Below, one piece after another: positions 17,525 to 24,377 of a stretch of 64,000 nt of DNA. The translations under genes were made by a program, and so were the position numbers. The DNA is from Pseudomonas sp. F(2018) (GTDB lineage Bacteria; Pseudomonadota; Gammaproteobacteria; Pseudomonadales; Pseudomonadaceae), in assembly GCF_005508865.1 (NCBI RefSeq), contig NZ_SCOM01000003.1, positions 62,001 through 126,000 on the forward strand, in the 5' to 3' direction. Every line of letters starts with the position of its first letter. The first letter of the stretch is position 1. The notes below the pieces were generated by a model. It made no database searches. It had not been told where the DNA came from and was given only the letters and a program-made list of their open reading frames with translations.

Positions 17525-18401
17525 ACTGAGCAACCTCAGCCACCGCTACCCCGGCGCCGCTACTCCGGCCCTGCAGGACATCGACCTGCAGCTGCAGGCC
17601 GGCCAGTGCCTGGGCCTGCTAGGCAGCAACGGTGCCGGCAAGACCACCCTGCTCTCCCTGCTGGCCGGCGTGCTGCCGCTGCAGCAGGGCACGATCCGCT
17701 GGGACGGCGAGCGCAGCCTCGGCCTGGTGCCGCAGCAGCTGGCCTTCTATGCCGAGCTCAAGGTGCGCGAGAACCTCGAATTGTTCGCCGACCTCTACCG
17801 CCTGCGCGGCGCCGAGCGCGCCCGTCGCCTGGAGCTGTGCATCACCAGCACCGCCCTGGAAAGCAAGCTGCAGCGTCGTGCCGCGCGCCTGTCCGGTGGC
17901 GAACAACGGCGGCTGAACTTCGCCATCGGCCTGCTGCAACCGGCGCGCCTGTATCTGTTCGACGAGGCCACAGTCGGCGTCGACGCCGCCAGTCGCCAGC
18001 TGCTGCTGGGCGCCGTCGAGCGCCTCACCAGTGAAGGCCACGGGGTGATCTACACCAGCCACTACCTCGACGAAATCGAGCGCGTGGCCCAACGCATCGT
18101 CCTGCTGCACGAGGGCCGCGTGCGCCTGGACCTGGACAGTCGACAGCTGCTCGGCGACAGCCACGGCCTATTGCTGGAATGGCAGGGCGAGGAACCCGCC
18201 GGCCTGCGCGAGCTGCTGGGCAAGCTGCACCTGAGCGCAGAGACGCTGCCGGGCGGCCTGCGCATCGCCGCGCTGGATGGCCCGCAACTGCTGGAGATCA
18301 CCCGCTTCCTCGCCGAGCGCCCCGAACTGCCGCACCTGCTGCGCTTCGGCCGGCCTTCGCTGGAGCAGCTCTACCTGCGCCTCAACGGAGGCCGGCTATG
18401 A
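17517..18401 (+). CDS. ABC transporter ATP-binding protein
   Basis: A 294-residue ABC ATPase read from GTG 17517, which overlaps the dehydratase gene by eight bases. Walker A is GSNGAGKT (residues 36-43), the signature is LSGGEQRR, Walker B is LYLFDEAT and the switch region is IYTSHYLDEIE. Walker B ends DEAT instead of the usual DEPT, a mild variation. The C-terminal ~80 residues form the extra domain seen in ABC-2 type drug/lipid exporters. It pairs with the permease encoded next and would power export of the cluster product. Confidence 0.92.
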   Translation: MLELSNLSHRYPGAATPALQDIDLQLQAGQCLGLLGSNGAGKTTLLSLLAGVLPLQQGTIRWDGERSLGLVPQQLAFYAELKVRENLELFADLYRLRGAERARRLELCITSTALESKLQRRAARLSGGEQRRLNFAIGLLQPARLYLFDEATVGVDAASRQLLLGAVERLTSEGHGVIYTSHYLDEIERVAQRIVLLHEGRVRLDLDSRQLLGDSHGLLLEWQGEEPAGLRELLGKLHLSAETLPGGLRIAALDGPQLLEITRFLAERPELPHLLRFGRPSLEQLYLRLNGGRL

Positions 18402-19582
18402 GACTGCGGGCCCTGGTGCGCAAGGAATTCCTGCTGATGCTGCGCGACCCACACGCGCTGGCCGTGCTGTTCATCATGCCGACGCTGTTCCTGGTGCTGA
18501 TGGCCGGCGCCATGTCCAACTACCTACAGGACAAGCCGCCGGCACTGCGCCTGGTATTGCAGGCAGAGCCCAACGGCAGCTACGAGCAGGTGTTCCGCGC
18601 TGCCCTGCAGGCCCAGCTGCCGGGCAGCGAACTGCTGGCGCAGGGCGATGCGCGCAGCGCCAGGATCAGCCTGCCCGCCGACTTCAGCGAGAGCCTGCTG
18701 GACGATGAGCGCCAGGGCCTGGCCCTGGGCTTCCCGCCGCAACTGGACAAGCTGTCGCGCCAGCACCTGCGCGGCGCCGTGCGCATCGCCCTGGCGCAGA
18801 CCCGCCTGCTCGCCTTCCTCGAAGACAATGGCGACGTGGATGCCAGCCTGCCGCTGGCCGAGCGCCTGGCCCTGGTGCAGCAACGCACGCAGAGCCAGAT
18901 CGAGGAACACGAACTGCTGGCCAGCGGTGACCTCAGCGGCCGGGCCAACGCCAGCCAGCTGAGCGTGCCGGCCTGGCTGATCTTCGGCATGTTCTTCGTC
19001 GCCCTGCCGATGGCCGGTGGCTTCCAGCGCGAACAGCAGAGCGGCGCGCTCTTACGCTTCCGCGCCCTCGACCTGAGTCTGGCCACCCTGGCCCTGAGCA
19101 AGCTGCTGCCCTACTTCGCCATCAACTTGGTGCAGTTCGCCCTGCTGCTGAGCATCGGCGTGCACGGCCTGCCGCTGCTCGGCCTGCAGGGCCTGAGCCT
19201 GCCGGGCAGCCCGGCGGGCTATGTGCTACTCGCCATCAGCCTGAGCCTGGCCACCTGCGGCCTCGGCCTGCTGCTGGCGGCGCTGGCGCGCAGCGCCGAG
19301 CAGGCGTTGTTGCTCGGCGGCGGGATCAATATCATCCTCGCCGCACTGGGCGGCATCATGGTGCCGAAGAGCGTGATGCCGGCGGCCATGGGCCAGCTGG
19401 CGGAAGTCTCGCCGATGAGCTGGGCGCTGGACGCCTTCCTCACCCTGCTGGTGGGCCAGGGCTCACTCGCCGACATCGCCCCCTACTGTTTCCGCCTGCT
19501 GCTGATGGCTGCCCTGCTGGGCGGCGGTGGCTGGCTTCTGTTCCGCAGACGAGCGCAGCAAACGCAATGGACGAACGACTAG
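18398..19582 (+). CDS. ABC-2 type transporter permease
   Basis: A 394-residue membrane protein. One N-terminal helix (LAVLFIMPTLFLVLMAGAM) is followed by a soluble periplasmic domain of about 160 residues and then five or six C-terminal helices (from WLIFGMFFVALPMAGGF to LLLMAALLGGGGWLLF). This is the YhhJ/ABC-2 exporter layout. It overlaps the ATPase gene by ATGA and runs 16 bases into the ACP gene. Coupling to biosynthetic genes argues that it exports the product of this cluster rather than a general drug. Confidence 0.9.
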   Translation: MRLRALVRKEFLLMLRDPHALAVLFIMPTLFLVLMAGAMSNYLQDKPPALRLVLQAEPNGSYEQVFRAALQAQLPGSELLAQGDARSARISLPADFSESLLDDERQGLALGFPPQLDKLSRQHLRGAVRIALAQTRLLAFLEDNGDVDASLPLAERLALVQQRTQSQIEEHELLASGDLSGRANASQLSVPAWLIFGMFFVALPMAGGFQREQQSGALLRFRALDLSLATLALSKLLPYFAINLVQFALLLSIGVHGLPLLGLQGLSLPGSPAGYVLLAISLSLATCGLGLLLAALARSAEQALLLGGGINIILAALGGIMVPKSVMPAAMGQLAEVSPMSWALDAFLTLLVGQGSLADIAPYCFRLLLMAALLGGGGWLLFRRRAQQTQWTND

Positions 19583-19830
19583 AACAACAACTCAAGCAAC
19601 TGCTGATTCGTGAGTGCGACAAGGAAGACGACATCGACTGGCAGAGCATCGCCGACGATGAGCCGCTGTTCGGCGCCAAGAGCCGCGTGCAGATGGACAG
19701 CCTGGACGCCCTGCAGGTGTCGCTGGCCCTGCAGCAGCACTACGGTGTGCGCATCGAGGGTGCCAAGGACGGGCGCAAGATCCTCGCCAGCATCGCCGAT
19801 ATCGCCGCCTTTATCCGCAGCCAGAAATGA
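19567..19830 (+). CDS. acyl carrier protein
   Basis: An 87-residue acyl carrier protein. The phosphopantetheine site is Ser45 in MDSLDALQ, close to the canonical DSL motif. The helices before and after fit the four-helix fold, with an acidic first helix (CDKEDDIDWQ). It carries growing acyl chains for the two ketosynthase systems of this locus. It starts before the permease stop and its last four bases overlap the ketosynthase start (ATGA). Confidence 0.88.
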   Translation: MDERLEQQLKQLLIRECDKEDDIDWQSIADDEPLFGAKSRVQMDSLDALQVSLALQQHYGVRIEGAKDGRKILASIADIAAFIRSQK

Positions 19831-20936
19831 CCCCGGCCTACCTGCAGCGCGGCGCCCTGTACAGCGCCCTGGGCGCCGACCTGAGCGATGCGGCGAGCAA
19901 CCTGCTGGCCGACCATCGGCCGCATCCGACGCCCTTCCAACTGCATGAACTGCAGCAGCCGCGCCCCTACTTCGCCGTCGCCGGTGACGAGGTATTGGAC
20001 GCGCGCCTGGATCGCCTGCTCGGCGAAACCCTGGGCGGCGCAGCGGCCGGCGACTGCCTGCTGATCGTCGCCAGCACCGCGCTGGATATCACCGAGCTGG
20101 AAACCCAAGTGGTAGCCGACGGAGGCTTCCGCTTCGAGCATTCCACGCCACTGGACCTGATGGCCGAGCGGCTGCGCCAGCGCCACGGCTTCGCCGATGC
20201 CTTCACCCTCAACACCGCCTGCACCAGCGCCGCCAATGGCCTGCTGTATGGCGCGCGCCTGCTCGCCAGCGGCGAATACAAGCAGGTACTGGTGCTGGCC
20301 TTCGAGACGCCCAGCGCCATCGCCCAGCAGGGCTTCGGCGCCCTCGACCTGACCAGCCCCAGCGGCGCCTACCGGCCCTTCCATCCCGAACGCGACGGCC
20401 TGGTGCTCGGCGAGTGCTACTGCACCGCCCTGCTCGGCCTGGAACCGGGCCCGGCACCGCTGGCCAGGCTGCTCGGCGGTTTCAGCGCCTGCGATACCAG
20501 CAGCCTGACCACCACCCGCGAGGACGGCAGCCATATCGACTGGGTGATGCAACGCGCGCTGAACACCGCCGGAGTGACGGCTGGGCAGATCGGCCTGGCC
20601 AAGCTGCACGGCACCGCCACCGGCGCCAACGACCTGGCCGAGAGCGCCGGCATGCGCCTGCTCTACCCCAAGGAGATGCCGCCGCTGGCCGTGCTCAAGC
20701 CCTGGCTCGGCCATACCCTCGGCGCCTGCGGCCTGAGCGAAACCCTGGTTCTGCTCGCCGCCCTGCGCCAGGGCGCGCTGCCGGCGCTGGACTATGCCGA
20801 CGCGGCGCTGCTGCCATTGCCCAGCGAACCGACGGCAATTGCGCCCGACGCCCTGCTGCTGGCCAACTTCTTCGGCTTCGGGGGCAATAACGCCAGCCTG
20901 GTACTGCAGGGCTGCGCTGCGGGAGAACAGCCATGA
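19827..20936 (+). CDS. beta-ketoacyl-ACP synthase (FabF/KS-type, catalytic)
   Basis: A 369-residue thiolase-fold ketosynthase with a complete Cys-His-His set: Cys132 (LNTACTSAANG), His261 (KLHGTATGAND) and His296 (KPWLGHTLGACGLSE). It performs decarboxylative Claisen condensation on ACP-bound substrates. At 369 residues it is shorter than FabF (about 410), mostly in the N-terminal half, as in ketosynthases of aryl polyene-type clusters. The next gene encodes a Cys-less partner, so a KS-chain length factor heterodimer is likely. Confidence 0.9.
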   Translation: MTPAYLQRGALYSALGADLSDAASNLLADHRPHPTPFQLHELQQPRPYFAVAGDEVLDARLDRLLGETLGGAAAGDCLLIVASTALDITELETQVVADGGFRFEHSTPLDLMAERLRQRHGFADAFTLNTACTSAANGLLYGARLLASGEYKQVLVLAFETPSAIAQQGFGALDLTSPSGAYRPFHPERDGLVLGECYCTALLGLEPGPAPLARLLGGFSACDTSSLTTTREDGSHIDWVMQRALNTAGVTAGQIGLAKLHGTATGANDLAESAGMRLLYPKEMPPLAVLKPWLGHTLGACGLSETLVLLAALRQGALPALDYADAALLPLPSEPTAIAPDALLLANFFGFGGNNASLVLQGCAAGEQP

Positions 20937-21490
20937 AGGTTATTGCCGCCAGCGAAATCCACGGCAGCGCCGCGCTCGACGACAAGGCGCTGAAGGCCGC
21001 GCTGAGCCAGTACCTGGCCAGCCCGCCACGGCGCATCGACCGCCTGATCTTCCAGGCCCTGCTCGGCGCCGCCCTGCTCAAGGAGCAGGTGCGCAGCGAC
21101 TGCGGCCTGTACCTGGCCTCGCGCCACCCGGCGCGGCCGACCATGGGCGCGCTGCTCGACGCCGTGTGCGTGCAGCAGCGCCAGCCCAAGCCCTTCGAGT
21201 TCGTCAACAGCGTGAGCAATGCGGCCGGCTTCCATGTCGCCCAGCAATTGGGGCTGGAAGGGCCGAACCTGTTTGTTGGTGCAGGGCCACGGGTGTGGCC
21301 ACAGCTGCAGCGATTGGCCGCGCTGGACCTGGCCGATGGCCTGGTCAGCCAGGCGCTGCTGGTAGTGGTGGAAGACCTGGGAGATTTCCGCGTGCAGGCG
21401 GTGCTGCTGGAACGCGGCGCACCGGCCGCAGTGGCGGCGGGCTTCGCCGCGCTGACGGCGGCGATCGAGGTTCGTCAGCTGAATCTGTAG
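20933..21490 (+). CDS. chain-length-factor-like ketosynthase N-terminal domain protein
   Basis: A 185-residue protein resembling only the N-terminal half of a ketosynthase. The segment FEFVNSVSNAAGFHVAQQLGLEGPNLF corresponds to the nucleophile elbow, but the catalytic Cys is replaced (Val94 by my alignment). The two active-site histidines are beyond its end. Free-standing proteins of this type accompany ketosynthases in aryl polyene clusters as chain length factors. It is coupled to the catalytic KS by a 4-base overlap. It is probably a complete small protein rather than a broken gene, because that short length is typical of the family. Confidence 0.75.
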   Translation: MKVIAASEIHGSAALDDKALKAALSQYLASPPRRIDRLIFQALLGAALLKEQVRSDCGLYLASRHPARPTMGALLDAVCVQQRQPKPFEFVNSVSNAAGFHVAQQLGLEGPNLFVGAGPRVWPQLQRLAALDLADGLVSQALLVVVEDLGDFRVQAVLLERGAPAAVAAGFAALTAAIEVRQLNL

Positions 21491-21511
21491 GAGCGGCTGC
21501 AGCCTCAGCGC

Positions 21512-21583
21512 GTAGGGTGGATGACGCTCTGTTCATCCACCATTGCCCAGCTCGGTGGATCGATGGAGCGCGATCCACCCTAC
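21512..21583. repeat. inverted repeat GTAGGGTGGAT...ATCCACCCTAC
   Basis: Two hairpin arms, GTAGGGTGGATgacgctctgttc-ATCCACC and GGTGGATcgatggagcgcg-ATCCACCCTAC, together form a palindromic element about 72 bases long. This family of intergenic repeats is common in Pseudomonas. Confidence 0.75.
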
Positions 21584-21606
21584 GTAAGCGGTTCACCCCG
21601 AGCGGA

Positions 21607-21636
21607 TCAGGCCCTGCGCTTGCTCCAGGCGCCCAG
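21607..21636 (-). pseudogene. duplicated 3' end of the BtrH-like gene
   Basis: On the minus strand this segment reads L-G-A-W-S-K-R-R-A-stop. The true gene ends L-G-A-W-S-K-R-K-G-stop at 21792-21821. About 26 of 30 bases agree. The copy is detached by 155 bases of repeats and has no open gene in front of it, so it is a remnant of a duplication or of a lost paralogue. Confidence 0.7.
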
Positions 21637-21639
21637 CAG

Positions 21640-21700
21640 GTAGCCAGGATGCAATCCGGGGTCAGGCCGCACCAGGTTTCCCGGATTGCATCCGGGCTAC
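21640..21700. repeat. inverted repeat with GGATGCAATCCGGG arms
   Basis: Arms 21640-21660 and 21680-21700 are near-perfect inverted copies (GTAGCCaGGATGCAATCCGGG and its complement) around a 19-base loop. It is another dispersed Pseudomonas element, adjacent to but distinct from the REP at 21711. Confidence 0.75.
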
Positions 21701-21710
21701 GACTGAGTCT

Positions 21711-21777
21711 GTAGGAGCAAGCTTTGCTCGCGAACCTGCCCCGCACGGAGTGATTCGCGAGCAGAGCTCGCTCCTAC
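21711..21777. repeat. Pseudomonas REP pair
   Basis: GTAGGAGCaAGCTtTGCTCGCGAA and its inverted partner TTCGCGAGCAGAGCTCGCTCCTAC match the classic Pseudomonas REP sequence in a head-to-head pair. Related copies lie at 43715-43795. REP pairs can be mobilised by RAYT transposases encoded elsewhere. Confidence 0.85.
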
Positions 21778-21791
21778 CGGGTGCGTAAGTC

Positions 21792-22805
21792 TCAGCCCTT
21801 GCGCTTGCTCCAGGCGCCCAGTTCCTTCATCAGCGCCCGCTCCTGGCCGGCGATGCCACGCAGCATCTCGGCGATGGGGCGGAAGTCCGGCGCCTCGCCC
21901 TTGCTGCGGCTGGCGCGCACGCAGGCCGAGGCGAACTGGCGCCAGTCGTCGCCGATGGCGGTCAGGCGTGCCGAGGCCTCGCCCAGCTCGGCCGCACCGA
22001 TCTTCTCGCCGGCCTCCTGCAGGAAGCTGGCGTACATGAAGCGGAAGCCGGCGCCGCCGGTGCCGATCTCTTCCTGCATGCGCACGATATGGGTCAGGTA
22101 CAGGCGGTTGTATTTGGTCTGCGCCGGATCGAGTTGCTCGACCTGCTTGGCCAGGTGCTGGATGCCGCGGATGCCGATCCACGGCAGCGGCATGCCGTCG
22201 AGGATGCGCGTGGTGCCGAGCACGGCCTGGCGGATCAGTTTTTCCCAGTCCTGCTGCTGCGGTACATCATCCAGCCAGTACATCAGGCCCTTGGCCGCCA
22301 GCGCACCCTTGGCGAAGCGCGCCTTCTGCAGGTCGGCGCTGGCGCAGCGCACCGGCTCCTCGAACACCGGGTCGCTGATCAGGTACTCATCGCCATCGCG
22401 GCCGTAGGCCAGCAGGTTGTGCGCGTTGAAGTGGAAGCGCATCTCCGGCGGGAAGTACGGCAGCCAGAACACCGAGCTCTGCAGGCCGGCCAGGCGGCCC
22501 TGGTCGAGCAGCGCATCCAGCTCGCGGCGGCCCTGCTCGGGGTTGCCGAAGGTGCGGCTGTTGAGGCGCGCGCCGAGGCGCTTGCTCAGGGTCTTGATCA
22601 GGTGCTTCGGCGGCATGCGATAGGCAATCAGCGGCATGCCGCTGAGCTTGACGATCGGCAGGTAGGCGAAGGCCAGGCCCGAGGCCAGGCCGAAGGCCAT
22701 CGGCTCGCTCATCGGCAGGCCGGCGTGGCTCAGCAGGCTGGCCATCACCCCGCTCTCGCAGTGGGCGCTCTGACGGTGCTGGAAATGCGGTTCGAAGCTG
22801 CTCAT
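21792..22805 (-). CDS. BtrH-type acyltransferase-like protein (BtrH N-terminal domain + DUF4872-like)
   Basis: A 337-residue protein that starts with the BtrH pattern: HCESGVMASLLSHAGLPMSEPMAFGLASGL, with Cys16 the probable nucleophile and FHFNAHNLLAYG (about residues 120-130) a likely active-site histidine. The C-terminal half fits the DUF4872-type helical domain. BtrH of butirosin synthesis moves an acyl group from an acyl carrier protein to an amine. By analogy this enzyme may offload a chain from the local ACP, but that is inference. It is last of four overlapping leftward genes (ATGA overlap with the preceding gene), and its 3' end is duplicated at 21607-21636. Confidence 0.8.
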   Translation of the reverse strand: MSSFEPHFQHRQSAHCESGVMASLLSHAGLPMSEPMAFGLASGLAFAYLPIVKLSGMPLIAYRMPPKHLIKTLSKRLGARLNSRTFGNPEQGRRELDALLDQGRLAGLQSSVFWLPYFPPEMRFHFNAHNLLAYGRDGDEYLISDPVFEEPVRCASADLQKARFAKGALAAKGLMYWLDDVPQQQDWEKLIRQAVLGTTRILDGMPLPWIGIRGIQHLAKQVEQLDPAQTKYNRLYLTHIVRMQEEIGTGGAGFRFMYASFLQEAGEKIGAAELGEASARLTAIGDDWRQFASACVRASRSKGEAPDFRPIAEMLRGIAGQERALMKELGAWSKRKG

Positions 22806-23209
22806 GCCGAGGCCTTCTGGTAGCCGATCAGTTGTTCCACCGGCAGGCCGAAGGCTTCGGCGTAACGGGCGAGGATAGACGCGCTCAGGCGCCGGTAGAT
22901 GGCCGGACGGAAATGCCGGCGGATGCGCCACTGGAACAGCCCGGTGATCTGCGCCAGCGCCGGCTCGTCCAGGCGGTAGCGGTACATCAGGCATTTCAGC
23001 GGCGACAGCTCGCCACGTTGCCAGGCCGCCTCGGCCTCGGCTTCCTGGGCCTCCAGCTCGGCAACGGCCAGCTGGGTGGCGTAGGCCTCGGTGTCCCAGC
23101 CGTCGCTCTGCGCGCGCTGGTAGTGGCCCTCGGCATCCACGGCGTAGACCAGCTTGCTGTGGCCGCCGTAGGTGGAGCTGTGATCCTGGGGAACCTCGTC
23201 AAGCTTCAT
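22802..23209 (-). CDS. unknown 135-residue protein of the biosynthetic cluster
   Basis: I do not recognise a family. The start is ATG 23209, overlapping the stop of the ketosynthase III gene. The N-terminal part is acidic (VAELEAQEAEAEAAWQRGELSPLKCLMYRY). The C-terminal part is basic and helical (WRIRRHFRPAIYRRLSASILARYAEAFGLPVEQLIGY) and might contact an ACP or nucleic acid. No signal peptide or membrane helix is evident. Overlap at both ends with ketosynthase III and the BtrH-like gene makes a role in the same pathway very likely. Confidence 0.7.
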   Translation of the reverse strand: MKLDEVPQDHSSTYGGHSKLVYAVDAEGHYQRAQSDGWDTEAYATQLAVAELEAQEAEAEAAWQRGELSPLKCLMYRYRLDEPALAQITGLFQWRIRRHFRPAIYRRLSASILARYAEAFGLPVEQLIGYQKASA

Positions 23210-24357
23210 TGGCCAACCACCGTCAGATGCATGAACGCGCTGGAGAAACGCCCGCTTTCGGGCACGTAGCAGAGCAGGCGCTCGCCACTGCGCAGGCGAC
23301 CGCCGTTGAACAGCTCCTCGAGGATGATGAAGATCGAGGCGGCGCCGGTGTTGCCCTTGCTGGTCAGGTTGGTGAACCAGCGCTCCATGGGAATCGGCAG
23401 ATCGGCCTCGGCCAGTCCCACCGCCAGCGGCTCGCGGAAGAACTCGGAGGAATAGTGCGGCAGGAAGTGGTCGATGTCCGCCACGCGCAGGTCGCGCTTG
23501 TGCAGGATGCGCTTGAGCGTCTCGACCACCGTGTACTTGACGATGTTGTCGTTGAGCAGCTTGACGTCCTGCTTGATCGCCATCACCGAGCGACGGTTGC
23601 GCTCGTCGGCGTCGAAGCGGCTCCAGCCGGCCAGGCCGCCGTCCGTCATTTCCGCCCCGGCGTACATGCACGGCGGCATCTGGTCGGCAAAGGAGAGGAT
23701 GTCGATCCAGTCGATGCGCAGGCTCAGGCCGCGGGCGTTGGGCTGGCCCTGCAGCCACACGGCGCCGGCACCGTCGGAGAGCATCCAGCGCAGGAAGTCC
23801 TTCTCGAAGGCGATCTCCGGATGGGTCTCCAGCTCGGCGGCGCGGCGCTCGTACTCCGCGTCGAAGTTGCGCGCCTGCATCAGCGTGGAGGCCACTTCCG
23901 AGCCGCAGGCCACCGCATTGCGGCTCTCGCCGCTGGCGACGCTGAGCCAGGCGTACTTCAGCGCGGTCATGCCGCACAGGCAGATGCCGGCAGTGGTCAC
24001 CACCTCGCCGGGCGGGCTGCCCAGCTCGCCGTGCACCATCACCGCGTGGCCGGGCATGGTCTGGTCCGGCGACGAGGTGCTGGCCACCAGGCAATCCAGC
24101 TCATTCAGATCGAAGCCCGGGGCCTGCAGGTTGCGAATGGCCGCCGCGCTGATCTGCGCGTTGCTCATGGCCGCCTGGCCGCTGGCCGGGTCGATCACGT
24201 AGTGGCGGCTCTGGATGCCATTGCGCTTGAGCACCAGGCGCCGCGCCCGCGACGGCTGGCCGCCGACCAGGCCGAGACGCTCCTCCATCTGCTCGTTGTC
24301 GACCGGGTCGAACGGCAGGTAGGCGCTGATGCGGTTGATGAAGACGGGATTGGCCAC
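23206..24357 (-). CDS. ketosynthase III (FabH/DarB-like)
   Basis: A 383-residue FabH-type condensing enzyme. The active-site Cys is in TTAGICLCGMTAL (Cys126 or Cys128), the His in DHFLPHYSSEFF (His301) and the Asn in SKGNTGAASIF (Asn336). DarB enzymes of dialkylresorcinol synthesis are in this group and condense two acyl units. I chose GTG 24357 because GAGGA lies seven bases before it; a GTG at 24381, overlapping the previous stop, would add eight residues. It follows the DarA-like gene, the same pairing as in dar operons. Substrates cannot be read from sequence. Confidence 0.85.
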   Translation of the reverse strand: MANPVFINRISAYLPFDPVDNEQMEERLGLVGGQPSRARRLVLKRNGIQSRHYVIDPASGQAAMSNAQISAAAIRNLQAPGFDLNELDCLVASTSSPDQTMPGHAVMVHGELGSPPGEVVTTAGICLCGMTALKYAWLSVASGESRNAVACGSEVASTLMQARNFDAEYERRAAELETHPEIAFEKDFLRWMLSDGAGAVWLQGQPNARGLSLRIDWIDILSFADQMPPCMYAGAEMTDGGLAGWSRFDADERNRRSVMAIKQDVKLLNDNIVKYTVVETLKRILHKRDLRVADIDHFLPHYSSEFFREPLAVGLAEADLPIPMERWFTNLTSKGNTGAASIFIILEELFNGGRLRSGERLLCYVPESGRFSSAFMHLTVVGQ

Positions 24358-24377
24358 GTTGAATTCCTCGGGTCTCT

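Larger units (their letters stand above)
21491..21791. other. repeat-filled intergenic region between the two convergent operons
   Basis: About 300 non-coding bases where the two biosynthetic operons meet. It holds four hairpin-forming Pseudomonas repeats (21512-21583, 21640-21700, 21711-21777, and a partial GTAGGAGCGGCTGCAGCC at 21488-21505). It also holds a duplicated copy of the end of the leftward BtrH-like gene (21607-21636). No classic T-tailed terminator is evident, so the repeats probably end both transcripts. Confidence 0.8.

Noticed and set aside
20933..21490. Truncated pseudogene of a ketosynthase
   Set aside because: The start overlaps the preceding stop, the frame is clean, and short Cys-less ketosynthase-like proteins occur as complete genes in related clusters.
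21491..21791. Insertion sequence or CRISPR array
   Set aside because: The repeats are inverted, differ from one another and have no transposase gene, regular spacers or cas genes; they fit REP-type elements.
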